In this document: in pieces, positions 18,638-28,497 of the stretch
Layout of the letters: every line of letters starts with the position of its first letter
Position numbering within the stretch: position 1 is the first letter of the stretch
Source of the DNA: Planococcus sp. A6
GTDB taxonomy: Bacteria > Bacillota > Bacilli > Bacillales_A > Planococcaceae
Direction: 5' to 3'
NCBI RefSeq assembly: GCF_028823615.1
Contig: NZ_JAPEHT010000003.1
Span: 1 to 58,985, forward strand
DNA: 58,985 nucleotides
Program-made: the position numbers and the translations under genes
Notes under the pieces: generated by a model
Told to the model about the DNA's origin: nothing
Seen by the model: only the letters and a program-made list of their open reading frames with translations
The model's database searches: none

Positions 18638-18668
18638 GCTGTTTTTCGAAAGAAAGACAGCTTTTTAC
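18638..18668 (+). terminator. Rho-independent terminator after folD
   Basis: AGCTGTTTTTC-gaaa-GAAAGACAGCT followed by TTTTT; the two arms pair with one mismatch and short offsets. Confidence 0.7.
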
Positions 18669-18692
18669 TTTCTATAGACAGGGGTTGACATT

Positions 18693-20045
18693 TTGGCGAC
18701 CGACCCGTACTTAAGTGTTGCAGCGTTAACGAAATACATAAAAAAGAAATTCGATGCCGACCCCCATTTGCGTGATGTCTACGTAAAAGGGGAGCTGTCG
18801 AACGTAAAAATCCATACAAGCGGGCATATCTATTTCACGTTGAAAGACCAGAAAGCACGCATGCCGGCTGTCATGTTCTCAGCGAAGGCGAAATCGATGA
18901 AATTCCGTCCGGAAAGCGGCATGACCGTCTTGATCCGTGGGGATATCTCCGTGTATGAAGCATCGGGACAATACCAATTATATGCCCAGTCGATGCAGCC
19001 TGACGGCATCGGCGATTATTATTTGGCATTTGAACAGTTGAAAGAAAAGCTCAGCAAAGAAGGCTTATTCAATGCTGCGCATAAACAGCAGCTGCCTGAA
19101 TACCCTGAAAAAGTCGCAGTCATTACGGCACAGACCGGGGCAGCGGTGCGCGACATCATCACGACGCTCAGGCGCCGTTACCCGCTTGCTCGAATCGTGC
19201 TGTTTCCGGCACTGGTGCAAGGCCAGGGAGCCGTCCAATCGATCGTCCAATCCATCCAGCAAGCGAACCGTACAGATAGCGACGTCTTGATTGTCGGGCG
19301 CGGCGGCGGATCGATCGAAGACTTATGGGCATTCAACGAAGAAGCAGTGGCACGGGCGATTTATGATTCGCGCATTCCGGTCATCTCGGCGGTGGGTCAC
19401 GAAACCGATACGACGATCGCCGATTTTGTGGCCGATTTGCGCGCAGCCACCCCGACAGCTGCGGCAGAGCTTGCAGTGCCGAGCCGCATCGAACTGCTCG
19501 AACGGGTCATGGGGCAGCGCCAAGTGATGTTCCGGCTCCTGTCGAATGATTTGGAACAACGGCGCATCCGTCTGACGCAGCTGCAAAATTCCTATCCGAT
19601 GGCATACCCGGACCGGCTCTACCGCCCTTTCATCGAACGCATCGAACGGGCAACGGATGCGCTGCAGCGTGAGACCGTGTTGACGGCCAGGCGTTCAAGC
19701 GACCGGTTGGCCATGCTTTCACGCCAATTGGAAAATCGCAACCCGTCTGACCGCATCCGCCAGGCTGAACGCGATTTAGCCAGTCTCGGAGACCGGCTCG
19801 ACCAGCGCATCACCCAAGTTTTCCGGCAGCGGGACCAGCAATTAAAGTCTGCGATCCGGACACTGGATGCGCTCAGCCCTTTGAAGATCATGGACAGGGG
19901 CTATGCGATTCCGTTCAAAGAAGGCAAAGTGGTGAAATCAGTGGAACAGTTGAAGCTCGGCGACCGGCTGAGCCTTTCATTGAAAGACGGGGAAGTCGAA
20001 ACCGTCATCGAAGCGATCAACCCAAAAGATAAGGAGCGCGACTAA
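18693..20045 (+). CDS. xseA: Exodeoxyribonuclease VII large subunit
   Basis: A 450-aa nuclease subunit that degrades single-stranded DNA to oligonucleotides in both directions. The N-terminal OB-fold (about 10-105, YVKGELSNVKIHTSGHIYFTLKD in part) is followed by the catalytic domain with TAQTGAAVRDI, GRGGGSIEDLWAFN and SAVGHETD, then a long coiled coil. The TTG start at 18693 lies after AGGGG. xseB begins at the next base, as expected for the two-subunit enzyme. Confidence 0.95.
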   Translation: MATDPYLSVAALTKYIKKKFDADPHLRDVYVKGELSNVKIHTSGHIYFTLKDQKARMPAVMFSAKAKSMKFRPESGMTVLIRGDISVYEASGQYQLYAQSMQPDGIGDYYLAFEQLKEKLSKEGLFNAAHKQQLPEYPEKVAVITAQTGAAVRDIITTLRRRYPLARIVLFPALVQGQGAVQSIVQSIQQANRTDSDVLIVGRGGGSIEDLWAFNEEAVARAIYDSRIPVISAVGHETDTTIADFVADLRAATPTAAAELAVPSRIELLERVMGQRQVMFRLLSNDLEQRRIRLTQLQNSYPMAYPDRLYRPFIERIERATDALQRETVLTARRSSDRLAMLSRQLENRNPSDRIRQAERDLASLGDRLDQRITQVFRQRDQQLKSAIRTLDALSPLKIMDRGYAIPFKEGKVVKSVEQLKLGDRLSLSLKDGEVETVIEAINPKDKERD

Positions 20046-20282
20046 ATGGCAGAAAATAACATGATGTTCAACGATGCAATGGAGCAGTTGGAGGAAATCG
20101 TCAAGCTGCTCGAACAAGGCGATGTGCCGCTCGAAGAAGCGCTGACGCTTTACCAAAAAGGCATGGAGTTATCGAAGCTGTGCCACGATAAATTGAAGAA
20201 TGCCGAAACCCAGCTGGTGACGATGATGAAAGATGGAAAAGAAGTGCCTGCTGAAATCGAAGGGGAAGGAAATGCGCAATGA
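20046..20282 (+). CDS. xseB: Exodeoxyribonuclease VII small subunit
   Basis: A 78-aa helical subunit with the family pattern FNDAMEQLEEIVKLLEQGD and LEEALTLYQKGMELSK. It is directly after xseA, preceded by AAGGAGCG, and its stop overlaps the ispA start (ATGA), so the three are translated as one unit. Confidence 0.95.
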   Translation: MAENNMMFNDAMEQLEEIVKLLEQGDVPLEEALTLYQKGMELSKLCHDKLKNAETQLVTMMKDGKEVPAEIEGEGNAQ

Positions 20283-21157
20283 ACTTAAAACAATTCAGAA
20301 CCCATTATGAACCGGTCATCCAGCAGGAGATGGCGGAGTTGATCAGGGCATTGGCCGTTCCGGAATCCTTGAAAGAATCGATGCATTATTCATTGCAAGC
20401 AGGAGGCAAGCGCATCCGACCGATGCTTGTGCTCGCGACCATGCATGAACAAGGGGCAGCCCACCCGGATGCCTTGAAAGTGGCAGCTGCAATCGAAATG
20501 ATCCATACATATTCCTTGATCCATGATGATTTGCCGAGCATGGATAATGACGATATGCGGCGCGGCATGCCGACCAACCATAAAGTGTTCGGGGAGGCAG
20601 TCGCCATTTTAGCGGGAGATGCCTTGTTGACCTTCAGCTTCGGTATCTTGGCACGGCTCGAAGATGTGTCTGCAGAAGACAAAGTGCGGCTCATCGACTT
20701 ATTGTCGACAGCGGCTGGTGCAGAAGGCATGGTCGGCGGCCAGGTTCTCGATATTGAAGGGGAAGAAAAGCAGCTGGGCTTGGAACAATTGGAGCAAGTG
20801 CATTTATTGAAGACAGGCGCTTTATTGACCTATAGCATCATTTCGGGAGCCATCCTGGCAGGAGCCAGTTCCGAGCAATTGGTGGCGCTTTCAACATTCG
20901 GCCGCCATCTCGGATTGGCCTTCCAGATCCAGGATGATATCTTGGATGTAACAGGCACTTCCGAGGAGCTCGGAAAAACAGCCGGTAAGGATGAAACGAG
21001 CGATAAAAGCACGTATCCCGGCATATTGACCTTGCCGAAAGCGAAAGAAAAACTGGATTACCACGCACAACAAGCGCTTGATGCGCTTGCGGAACTGCCT
21101 GGTGAACAGCAGCTATTGAAAGAATTGACTGAGCTGATCGTCCAGCGAAAAAGCTGA
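20279..21157 (+). CDS. ispA: Farnesyl diphosphate synthase
   Basis: A 292-aa polyprenyl synthase that condenses isopentenyl diphosphate with dimethylallyl and geranyl diphosphate. First Asp-rich motif DDLPSMDNDD with RRGMPTNH, second motif QDDILD, and GGKRIRPML near the N terminus are intact. Gene order xseB-ispA-dxs joins early and late steps of isoprenoid synthesis. Translation is coupled to xseB by a 4-bp overlap. Confidence 0.94.
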   Translation: MNLKQFRTHYEPVIQQEMAELIRALAVPESLKESMHYSLQAGGKRIRPMLVLATMHEQGAAHPDALKVAAAIEMIHTYSLIHDDLPSMDNDDMRRGMPTNHKVFGEAVAILAGDALLTFSFGILARLEDVSAEDKVRLIDLLSTAAGAEGMVGGQVLDIEGEEKQLGLEQLEQVHLLKTGALLTYSIISGAILAGASSEQLVALSTFGRHLGLAFQIQDDILDVTGTSEELGKTAGKDETSDKSTYPGILTLPKAKEKLDYHAQQALDALAELPGEQQLLKELTELIVQRKS

Positions 21158-21172
21158 AAATAGGGCTCTTGT

Positions 21173-21200
21173 TTGTACATTTGCCCTGTCTTGCTATAAT
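21173..21200 (+). promoter_or_regulatory. Promoter of dxs-tlyA
   Basis: TTGTAC (21173-21178), 16 bp, extended -10 TGCTATAAT (TATAAT at 21195-21200), located 52 bp before dxs. Confidence 0.65.
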
Positions 21201-21251
21201 ATGGGGAGACAACAATACAGGAAAATATAGAAAAAAGGTGTGTGATGGCAA

Positions 21252-23162
21252 ATGGATCTTCATTCGATAACTGGTCCATCTTTCCTAAAAGAGCTGAATC
21301 CAGAGCAGTTGGAGCTCTTAAGTGAAGATATCCGTCGATTTCTCATAGAAAATCTTTCGAAAACCGGTGGCCATATCGGCCCGAACCTCGGCGTAGTGGA
21401 ATTGACGATTGCGCTTCACCGTGTCTTCGATAGCCCAGACGACAAACTGATCTGGGACGTCGGGCATCAGTCCTATGTCCATAAAATTTTGACGGGGCGT
21501 GCAGATCAATTCGAGACGCTGCGTAAATTCAAAGGCCTGTGCGGATTCCCGAAACGCAACGAAAGCGATCACGATGTCTGGGAGACCGGTCACAGTTCCA
21601 CTTCGTTGTCTGCGGCAATGGGCATGGCGGCAGCGCGCGATATTAAAAAAGACAATAATTACGTCATTCCGATCATCGGCGATGGCGCATTGACTGGCGG
21701 CATGGCATTTGAGGCGCTAAACCATATCGGGCACGCACAAACCGATATGACCGTTATCCTCAACGATAATGAAATGTCGATCGCACCGAACGTCGGGGCG
21801 CTCCATAGCGTACTTGGGCGCATGCGGACAGCCGGAAAATACAATAAAGTCAAAGACGATCTTGAATACTTGCTGAAAAAAGTGCCGGCAGTCGGCGGCA
21901 AGCTCGCTTCTACGGCAGAGCGCGTCAAAGATAGCCTGAAATATTTGGTCGTTTCCGGCATGTTCTTCGAAGAACTCGGATTCACATACCTCGGCCCGAT
22001 TGACGGGCATGACCTCGAGGAGCTTGAAGACAACCTGGAATATGCGAAAAAAACAAAAGGCCCTGTCCTGCTTCACGTCATCACGAAAAAAGGCAAAGGC
22101 TATTTGCCGGCTGAACAGGATAAAATCGGCACGTGGCACGGAATTGGGCCCTATAAAATGGAAACGGGCGATTTAGTGAAATCTTCATCCACTGCTCCTT
22201 CATGGAGCGGCTTGATCGCTGAAACCACTCGCAAGCTTGCCCGTACCGATGAGCGCATCGTTGCCATTACGCCGGCAATGCCTGTCGGCTCTAAATTGGA
22301 AGGGTTTGCCTCTGAGTTTCCTGAGCGCATGTTTGACGTGGGCATCGCTGAGCAGCATGCGACCACGATGGCTGCGGGACTTGCAACGCAAGGAATGAAG
22401 CCATTCCTGGCCATTTATTCGACATTCCTGCAGCGTGCGTATGACCAAGTCGTCCACGATATTTGCCGCCAGAACTTGAATGTCTTTATCGGTATCGACC
22501 GTTCGGGCCTTGTCGGGGCGGATGGCGAAACGCATCAAGGCGTCTTCGATATCGCCTTCTTGCGCCATCTCCCGAACATGGTCTTGATGATGCCAAAAGA
22601 CGAAAACGAAGGGCAGCATATGGTGAAAACGGCAATCGATTACAATGGCGGACCGATTGCGTTGCGCTATCCGCGCGGCAACGGCCTCGGAGTACCGATG
22701 GACGATGAACTGAAAGCTATCCCAATTGGAAGCTGGGAAGTGTTGGAAAAAGGAAAGGATGCCGTCATTTTGGCATTCGGCACGACGATTCCGATGGCGC
22801 TGCATGCTGCTGAGCAATTGCGCGAAGAAGGAATCCAAGTGGAAGTCGTCAACTCACGCTTCATCAAGCCACTGGACGAAGAAATGCTCGCATCGATTTT
22901 CGGCCGTAAAGTGCCGGTTCTGACAATCGAGGAAGCGGTCTTGCAAGGCGGTTTCGGGAGCGCGGTACTCGAATACGCGCATGACAACGGCCACGAAGGA
23001 GCTGTCATCGACCGCATGGGCATTCCGGATCTCTTTGTTGAACACGGTGATGTGGCCGAGTTGATGGACGAAATCCATCTCAACAGCGACGAAGTGGTCA
23101 AAAAGGTGAAAACACGCGTGAAGCAAAATTCACAACAGCAGGAGCGGTCGAACGCTCTATGA
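21252..23162 (+). CDS. dxs: 1-deoxy-D-xylulose-5-phosphate synthase
   Basis: A 636-aa thiamine diphosphate enzyme making the first intermediate of the MEP isoprenoid pathway from pyruvate and glyceraldehyde 3-phosphate. Motifs: [33 protein letters not shown], the ThDP motif [33 protein letters not shown] and [15 protein letters not shown]. Length is normal. The stop overlaps the start of tlyA by ATGA. It has its own promoter though it lies near ispA. Confidence 0.97.
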   Translation: MDLHSITGPSFLKELNPEQLELLSEDIRRFLIENLSKTGGHIGPNLGVVELTIALHRVFDSPDDKLIWDVGHQSYVHKILTGRADQFETLRKFKGLCGFPKRNESDHDVWETGHSSTSLSAAMGMAAARDIKKDNNYVIPIIGDGALTGGMAFEALNHIGHAQTDMTVILNDNEMSIAPNVGALHSVLGRMRTAGKYNKVKDDLEYLLKKVPAVGGKLASTAERVKDSLKYLVVSGMFFEELGFTYLGPIDGHDLEELEDNLEYAKKTKGPVLLHVITKKGKGYLPAEQDKIGTWHGIGPYKMETGDLVKSSSTAPSWSGLIAETTRKLARTDERIVAITPAMPVGSKLEGFASEFPERMFDVGIAEQHATTMAAGLATQGMKPFLAIYSTFLQRAYDQVVHDICRQNLNVFIGIDRSGLVGADGETHQGVFDIAFLRHLPNMVLMMPKDENEGQHMVKTAIDYNGGPIALRYPRGNGLGVPMDDELKAIPIGSWEVLEKGKDAVILAFGTTIPMALHAAEQLREEGIQVEVVNSRFIKPLDEEMLASIFGRKVPVLTIEEAVLQGGFGSAVLEYAHDNGHEGAVIDRMGIPDLFVEHGDVAELMDEIHLNSDEVVKKVKTRVKQNSQQQERSNAL

Positions 23163-24004
23163 ATAAAGTGAAAAAAGAACGGGTGGATGTCCTGCTAGTC
23201 GAGCGGGGCATTTGCGAAACACGTGAAAAAGCCAAGCGCGCCATCATGGCCGGGGTGATTTTCTCAGGAACTGAACGCCTCGAGAAACCCGGCGAAAAAA
23301 TCCCTGAAGATGCGCCGCTTGAAAAAAAGGGCAACGATCTGCGTTATGTCAGCCGCGGAGGCTTGAAACTGGAAAAAGCGCTCGCTGAATTCGATGTTGC
23401 GGTGGAAGGCAAAATGATGCTCGATATCGGTTCATCGACCGGGGGATTCACCGATTGTGCATTGCAAAACGGTGCCCGCCATGGTTATGCGCTCGATGTC
23501 GGCTATAACCAGCTAGCTTGGAAGATCCGGCAAGACCCACGCGTCACCGTCATGGAACGCACCAACTTCCGCCATTCGAAACCTGAAGATTTTCAGGAAG
23601 GCTTGCCGGAAGTGGCGACCATTGACGTTTCCTTCATTTCTTTGCGCATTATCCTGCCGGTGCTGAAGACCATTTTGGTCCCGGGAGGCGATTGCATCGC
23701 ACTCGTTAAGCCGCAGTTTGAGGCAGGGCGCGAGAAAGTCGGCAAAAAAGGCATCGTCCGCGATCCGAAAGTGCATCAGGAAGTGCTGCAAAAAGTAGCT
23801 GCTTATGCGGTCGATTGCGGTTTCGAAGTCAAGGCCATGACCCATTCGCCGATTACCGGCGGTGAAGGCAATATCGAGTTTTTATTCCATCTTATTTCCA
23901 ATGAACAGGCAACAAAAAGTGAATTGCCGGATGCGCATTCGTTCGCTCAAACGGTGGAGCGTGCCCATTCTGCATTCAAGGAAAAACACGCACAATCCGA
24001 TTAA
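23159..24004 (+). CDS. TlyA family S4-domain rRNA methyltransferase
   Basis: A 281-aa protein with an N-terminal S4 RNA-binding domain (about 5-65) and an FtsJ-like SAM methyltransferase domain ([58 protein letters not shown]). Mycobacterial TlyA makes 2'-O-methylcytidines in 16S and 23S rRNA; the Bacillus homologue yqxC is in the same dxs-argR position. The role here is inferred from the family. A terminator follows. Confidence 0.9.
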   Translation: MNKVKKERVDVLLVERGICETREKAKRAIMAGVIFSGTERLEKPGEKIPEDAPLEKKGNDLRYVSRGGLKLEKALAEFDVAVEGKMMLDIGSSTGGFTDCALQNGARHGYALDVGYNQLAWKIRQDPRVTVMERTNFRHSKPEDFQEGLPEVATIDVSFISLRIILPVLKTILVPGGDCIALVKPQFEAGREKVGKKGIVRDPKVHQEVLQKVAAYAVDCGFEVKAMTHSPITGGEGNIEFLFHLISNEQATKSELPDAHSFAQTVERAHSAFKEKHAQSD

Positions 24005-24006
24005 CC

Positions 24007-24038
24007 GGGCAGGGGAATTCATTCCCTGCCCTTTTTTT
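24007..24038 (+). terminator. Rho-independent terminator after tlyA
   Basis: GGGCAGGGGAAT and ATTCCCTGCCC form a near-perfect stem followed by seven to eight T. Confidence 0.88.
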
Positions 24039-24115
24039 CTGTCTTGCTGTTGAAAATGAGTGAAGCTTGCCCATAAGGGGTAAATAGTTCTAGTGGGGCA
24101 GGAAGTTTCCTTGTT

Positions 24116-24144
24116 TTCAAAGTGGTTTAGATGTACGATATAAA
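24116..24144 (+). promoter_or_regulatory. Promoter of argR-recN-spo0A
   Basis: TTCAAA (24116-24121), 17 bp, TATAAA (24139-24144). It lies after the tlyA terminator and immediately before an ARG-box-like palindrome. Confidence 0.55.
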
Positions 24145-24150
24145 GTATAT

Positions 24151-24164
24151 GGAATAATTATTCA
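24151..24164 (+). promoter_or_regulatory. ARG-box-like operator
   Basis: GGAATAATTATTCA differs in one base from the ArgR half-site palindrome TGAATAATTATTCA and lies seven bases after the -10, so binding would block the argR promoter. Autoregulation is inferred. Confidence 0.5.
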
Positions 24165-24180
24165 CTCAAGGGGGAGCACC

Positions 24181-24630
24181 ATGAATAAAGGACAACGTCA
24201 TATCAAAATCCGCGACTTGATTTCAAATCGCGAAATCGAAACGCAAGATGATTTGGTCGACTTATTGAAAGCTGCGGGCTATGAAGTGACGCAAGCGACC
24301 GTTTCTCGCGATATCAAGGAACTGCATTTGGTGAAAGTCCCATTGCAGGATGGGCGCTATAAATACAGCTTGCCGGCGGACCAGCGCTTTAACCCAATGC
24401 AAAAACTGCACCGTGCGCTCACCGATGCGTTCGTCAGCATCGATGGGGCCAGTCATTTTTTGGTCATGAAAACCTTGCCGGGCAATGCCCATGCGATCGG
24501 TTCGTTGATCGACCATTTGGATTGGGAAGAAATTTTAGGGACCATTTGCGGGGATGATACGTGTTTAATCATTTGCCGTGACGTGGAACACCGCGAAGTG
24601 CTGAAACAGCGTTTGATTGAAATGCTTTAA
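24181..24630 (+). CDS. argR: Arginine repressor ArgR/AhrC
   Basis: A 149-aa hexameric regulator that senses arginine, repressing biosynthesis and activating catabolism. The N-terminal winged-helix domain ([20 protein letters not shown], then [18 protein letters not shown]) and the C-terminal oligomerisation and arginine-binding domain ([31 protein letters not shown]) are complete. AAGGGGGAGC precedes the ATG. It is the first gene of a likely argR-recN-spo0A transcript. Confidence 0.96.
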   Translation: MNKGQRHIKIRDLISNREIETQDDLVDLLKAAGYEVTQATVSRDIKELHLVKVPLQDGRYKYSLPADQRFNPMQKLHRALTDAFVSIDGASHFLVMKTLPGNAHAIGSLIDHLDWEEILGTICGDDTCLIICRDVEHREVLKQRLIEML

Positions 24631-24648
24631 TTAAAGAGGTGGATGTAT

Positions 24649-26346
24649 ATGCTGCGAGAATTGGATATCCGCAATTTTGCGATTATCGATACATTATCGG
24701 TCAGTTTTACAGAAGGCATGACAGTTTTGACAGGGGAAACCGGTGCCGGGAAATCGATCATCATCGATGCCGTGCACTTACTAGCCGGAGGGCGAGGAAG
24801 CCAGGAATTCATTCGCCACGGGGCCCAAAAAGCTGAGATTGAAGGCTTGTTCCACATCGAAAGCGAAAAGCATCCGGTGCATAAAAAACTGGATGATTTC
24901 GGGATCCAGGCGAGCGACGGCGATGTTTTGCTGCGCCGCGAGCTGAACGGCAAAGGCAAGAACGTCTGCCGCATCAACGGCAAACTCGTGACCATTTCCA
25001 TTTTGCGCGAAGTGGGGGCTGCGTTGATCGACATCCACGGCCAGCACGAGACGCAGGAGTTGATGGATGAAAAGCAGCATCTTCATCTATTGGATCAATT
25101 TGCCGGGAAATTATTGACCAAAGCCAAAGAAGGCTATAGCCATACATTTGATAAATATACGAAATTGAAACGTGAATTTGCCAGCTATAATGAAAACGAG
25201 CAGCAAATCGCACAGCGCATCGACTTATTGACATTCCAATTGCGTGAAATCGAAGAAGCCCAGCTCGTGCCGGGGGAAGAAGAAACTTTGCTGGAAGAAC
25301 GCAAACGACTGCAGAATTTCACCAAAATCTTCGAGTCGATTTCACAAGCCCATGAAGCGATTCAAGGGGAGTCGAAAGGGCTGGATTGGGTCGGCAATGC
25401 GATGAGCGAACTGGAACACGCAGCCGCGGTCGATGAACAATTCCAGGAAGCGTCGGAATCGGTTGCAGGGGCGTTTTATCAGCTTCAGGACACGTCGACG
25501 GAAATCAAGCGCATACTGGATCAATTGGAATTCGACCCGGAGCGTCTCAACGAAATCGAACAGCGCCTGGCATTATTGCAATCCTTGAAACGCAAATACG
25601 GCGCATCGGTCGAAGACATGCTATTGTATCAGGAAGAGCAAGCGGACGAACTCGATAAATTGCTAAACCGCGACCAGCGTCTGCGCCTCGATCAGGAGAA
25701 ATTAAAGGAATTGACTGAGGATTTGCGCATCGAAGCGGAAGAACTGACGATGCTAAGAAAGCAGGCGGCTGCCAAATTGTCGAAAGCCATCATGGAGCAG
25801 CTAAAAGAGCTCCATATGGGCAAAGCTTCATTTTCGGTGCAATTCAACTTGCTGCCAAAAGGAAAGTTCGACCGTTTCGGCCAGGACAGCATCGCATTCC
25901 ATATCTCAACGAATGTCGGGGAACCTTTGAAGCCGCTGACGAAAGTCGCTTCAGGCGGTGAATTGTCGCGTATGATGCTCGCGCTGAAGACAATTTTTTC
26001 CAAACACCAAGGTATCACATCGATCATTTTCGATGAAGTCGATACAGGAGTCAGCGGACGCGTGGCGCAGGCAATTGCCGAGAAAATTGCTGCCATCGCC
26101 CGTCATTCCCAAGTGCTGTGCATTTCCCATTTGCCGCAAGTCGCCGCCATGGCAGACCAGCATTTGTTTATTGAGAAAAAAGTATCGAAAGACCGCACGA
26201 CTACATCGGTGAAAGAACTGGCAGGGCGCAAACGCACTGAAGAAATGAGCCGCATGCTGTCAGGGGCGGAAATCACCGAATTGACCTTGCAGCATGCTGA
26301 CGAATTGCTGACTTTGGCGAGGGACCGGAAGCTGTTGATGAAATAA
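24649..26346 (+). CDS. recN: DNA repair protein RecN
   Basis: A 565-aa SMC-like ATPase acting early in double-strand break repair. Walker A GETGAGKS lies near residue 30, a long coiled coil occupies about 150-360, and the C-terminal half has LSRMMLALK and the Walker B IIFDEVDTGVSG. Start at 24649 (MLRELDIRNF) is preferred to the ATG six bases earlier by spacing to AGAGGTGG and family similarity. spo0A follows after only 33 bp, with no spoIVB between. Confidence 0.95.
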   Translation: MLRELDIRNFAIIDTLSVSFTEGMTVLTGETGAGKSIIIDAVHLLAGGRGSQEFIRHGAQKAEIEGLFHIESEKHPVHKKLDDFGIQASDGDVLLRRELNGKGKNVCRINGKLVTISILREVGAALIDIHGQHETQELMDEKQHLHLLDQFAGKLLTKAKEGYSHTFDKYTKLKREFASYNENEQQIAQRIDLLTFQLREIEEAQLVPGEEETLLEERKRLQNFTKIFESISQAHEAIQGESKGLDWVGNAMSELEHAAAVDEQFQEASESVAGAFYQLQDTSTEIKRILDQLEFDPERLNEIEQRLALLQSLKRKYGASVEDMLLYQEEQADELDKLLNRDQRLRLDQEKLKELTEDLRIEAEELTMLRKQAAAKLSKAIMEQLKELHMGKASFSVQFNLLPKGKFDRFGQDSIAFHISTNVGEPLKPLTKVASGGELSRMMLALKTIFSKHQGITSIIFDEVDTGVSGRVAQAIAEKIAAIARHSQVLCISHLPQVAAMADQHLFIEKKVSKDRTTTSVKELAGRKRTEEMSRMLSGAEITELTLQHADELLTLARDRKLLMK

Positions 26347-26379
26347 GGGACCGGAGCCTGTATTTTAGGAGAGAAAATT

Positions 26380-27129
26380 ATGGAGAAAATCAAAATCGCC
26401 ATTGCCGATGACAACCGTGAGCTCGTGGAGTTGATGACTGAGTTTCTTGAATCGCAGCCAAATATGGAAGTGGTGGGCGTTGCGTACGATGGCAGGGAAT
26501 GCATCGGCATCCTGGAACAGACCGAAGCGGATATTTTGCTTCTCGACATCATCATGCCGTATCTCGATGGGATTGCCGTGCTTGATGTTCTGCGTTCCGA
26601 TGAGCGAATGAGCAAGATCCACGTCATCATGCTTTCGGCATTCGGCCAGGAGTCGATCATGAGCCAAGCGGCTGACTACGGGGCTTCCTATTTTATCATG
26701 AAGCCGTTCGAAACCGAGCGACTGGTCGTCCAGATTAACCACATTATGAAAAACGGAGACCAAACAGCGAAGAGCGGCATGGTGACAAAAGACGAGCTCA
26801 TCACCTTGAGATTGAAAGACATCGGCGTGCCGCCACATTTGAAAGGCTATATGTATTTGAAAGCGGCCGTATCAATCGTCGTTGATGAACCTTCCGCACT
26901 TGGCAAAGTGACAAAAGAGCTGTACCCGAAAATCGCCTTGAAATTCGATACGACGGCGGCGCGGGTGGAAAGATCGATCCGCCATGCCATCGGGCAAGTA
27001 TGGGTGCGCAGCGAGTCCGTCGCGCATATTGCTAGCGTGTTCGGCTATAGTGAATCGCACCTCCAGTCGAAGCCGTCCAATTCCGAATTCATCGCCATGA
27101 TCGTCGACAGCCTTGGCACAAACGAATAA
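26380..27129 (+). CDS. spo0A: Response regulator Spo0A
   Basis: A 249-aa regulator with a receiver domain (1-120: acidic pair D10/D11, phosphoacceptor D56 in LLDIIMPYLDG, LSAFGQE, and KPF lysine) and the Spo0A DNA-binding domain (HLKGYMYLKAAVS, LYPKIALKF, TTAARVERSIRHAI, KPSNSEFIAM). The interdomain linker is shorter than in B. subtilis (267 aa in total). It follows recN at 33 bp, so there is no room for the dual sigA/sigH promoters and 0A boxes known in Bacillus. spoIVB is missing upstream. It may control non-sporulation functions such as biofilm or stationary-phase responses. Confidence 0.95.
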   Translation: MEKIKIAIADDNRELVELMTEFLESQPNMEVVGVAYDGRECIGILEQTEADILLLDIIMPYLDGIAVLDVLRSDERMSKIHVIMLSAFGQESIMSQAADYGASYFIMKPFETERLVVQINHIMKNGDQTAKSGMVTKDELITLRLKDIGVPPHLKGYMYLKAAVSIVVDEPSALGKVTKELYPKIALKFDTTAARVERSIRHAIGQVWVRSESVAHIASVFGYSESHLQSKPSNSEFIAMIVDSLGTNE

Positions 27130-27137
27130 TCATAGTT

Positions 27138-27173
27138 ACCGACCGTCGCCTGTGAATGGCTTCGGTTTTTTTT
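27138..27173 (+). terminator. Rho-independent terminator after spo0A
   Basis: ACCGA and TCGGT enclose an inner GCC/GGC pair and are followed by eight T. The stem is short and interrupted. Confidence 0.6.
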
Positions 27174-27259
27174 GCGCGACAGCGCATCAGTAATAAATGT
27201 ATTAAACTACATAAGGTTATATAGAAAAATCAAAAAACGCCCACAAGAAAGCCCCACAC

Positions 27260-27287
27260 TTGCAGCTAGTTCATGAGATGATAAAAT
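27260..27287 (+). promoter_or_regulatory. Promoter of the phosphodiesterase gene
   Basis: TTGCAG (27260-27265), 16 bp, TAAAAT (27282-27287), 44 bp before the start codon. Confidence 0.55.
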
Positions 27288-27330
27288 AAATTATTAAAGC
27301 TAGGTCCTATCCAGAAAAGGGGAGGAAGCT

Positions 27331-28062
27331 ATGTCTGAAATTGAAATTTATGCGCATCGCGGGGCCTCGGGGCATGCGCTTGAAAATACATGGCAAGCAT
27401 TTGAATTGGCGCATCAATTGCAAGTCGGCATCGAGCTTGATATCCAGATGACACGGGATGGCATCGCGATCGTTTACCATGACGATCAATTAAAGCGATT
27501 GGCGGGCACTCAAGCGGATATTCATAAAATGCCGTACGAATCGCTGAAGTCGTTATCGATCCGCAAAAGGTTCAAGCGTTTTGGGCGCCATTCGATTCCA
27601 CTGGCCTTTGAAGTGATCGACTGGGCGAAAAAGAAAGGCATTCCGCTAAATATCGAGTTGAAGTCATCGGTTTCTAGGCATCCCGAGGGTGCTGAGATTG
27701 TCTGCGCGTTGTTGGAAGGGGCGGAAGATGTGCATCTCTCTTCTTTTGATGCGGAACTTCTTAAAAAGATGAAAAGTTTGATGCCGCATATTGAGATAGC
27801 GTGGATCTTGAAACGCGCCGTGCAGTGGAACGAGCTGGAGAATTGCCAGTGGCTCGACAGCTTCCACTTCCATAAGAGGTTCCATAAGCCAAAATGGATC
27901 GAACCGATTGCCGGAATGGGTAAACAGGTGCGGCTATATGGCATATCAGGACATGAACGCATTCTGCGTAAACTTCACCCTTCGGTCAAAGGGATCATCA
28001 CAGACTATCCTGCGCGCGTAAAAGCTGTATGGGCGCAGGAAACCACCAAATTACAACCGTAA
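27331..28062 (+). CDS. Glycerophosphodiester phosphodiesterase family protein
   Basis: A 243-aa GDPD-type TIM-barrel enzyme, expected to hydrolyse glycerophosphodiesters to glycerol 3-phosphate and an alcohol. Catalytic and metal residues are seen in AHRGASGHALENT, IELDIQMTRDG and IVYHDDQLKRL, with NIELKS later. No signal peptide, so it should be cytosolic. AGGGGAGGAAG precedes the ATG. It corresponds in position to B. subtilis yqiK. Flanked by promoter and terminator, it is a single-gene unit. Confidence 0.9.
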   Translation: MSEIEIYAHRGASGHALENTWQAFELAHQLQVGIELDIQMTRDGIAIVYHDDQLKRLAGTQADIHKMPYESLKSLSIRKRFKRFGRHSIPLAFEVIDWAKKKGIPLNIELKSSVSRHPEGAEIVCALLEGAEDVHLSSFDAELLKKMKSLMPHIEIAWILKRAVQWNELENCQWLDSFHFHKRFHKPKWIEPIAGMGKQVRLYGISGHERILRKLHPSVKGIITDYPARVKAVWAQETTKLQP

Positions 28063-28066
28063 CAAC

Positions 28067-28108
28067 GAAAAAGAACGCCAGGAATTTTAGTCCCTGGCGT
28101 TCTTTTTA
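28067..28108. terminator. Bidirectional terminator
   Basis: AAAAAGAACGCCAGG and CCTGGCGTTCTTTTT form a 15-bp stem between the convergent phosphodiesterase and DUF2627 genes. Confidence 0.88.
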
Positions 28109-28132
28109 ATTTGTTCAAATGCCTGCAGTCAT

Positions 28133-28369
28133 TTATCGCTTTTGGAACCGTTCAGACACATTGCCTTTTTTACGGTCGCGGTTCAATAGGAAACCAGCAA
28201 AGAAACCGATGCCGATTACTGTAAAAAGCGTCCCGAGCGTGAATTGCATCCAAAGAGCCGGATACGGCTCGAGCAATTTATTAAAAAGGGTATCCCGCAT
28301 TAATTTGATGCCGTAAGCGGCCATGACGCCGGGAATGAGCAAAATGATAAATGCAATCAATCGTCCCAT
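28133..28369 (-). CDS. DUF2627 family small membrane protein
   Basis: A 78-aa protein with two membrane helices (residues about 3-23 and 42-63) and a basic C terminus. It resembles DUF2627 (B. subtilis yqzF), which also lies between the phosphodiesterase and the bkd regulator. Function is unknown. Divergent from bkdR. Confidence 0.75.
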   Translation of the reverse strand: MGRLIAFIILLIPGVMAAYGIKLMRDTLFNKLLEPYPALWMQFTLGTLFTVIGIGFFAGFLLNRDRKKGNVSERFQKR

Positions 28370-28497
28370 CTATTCCACATCCTTCATGTTCCATTGTTTC
28401 CAATCCACTCAAAGTTGTCAAGAATTGTCCCCTGCGGTAGGCTAGAAATATGTGTGCAGCTCATTGCACGAATCGGGACAGAAAGGTTTGAAGAGAA

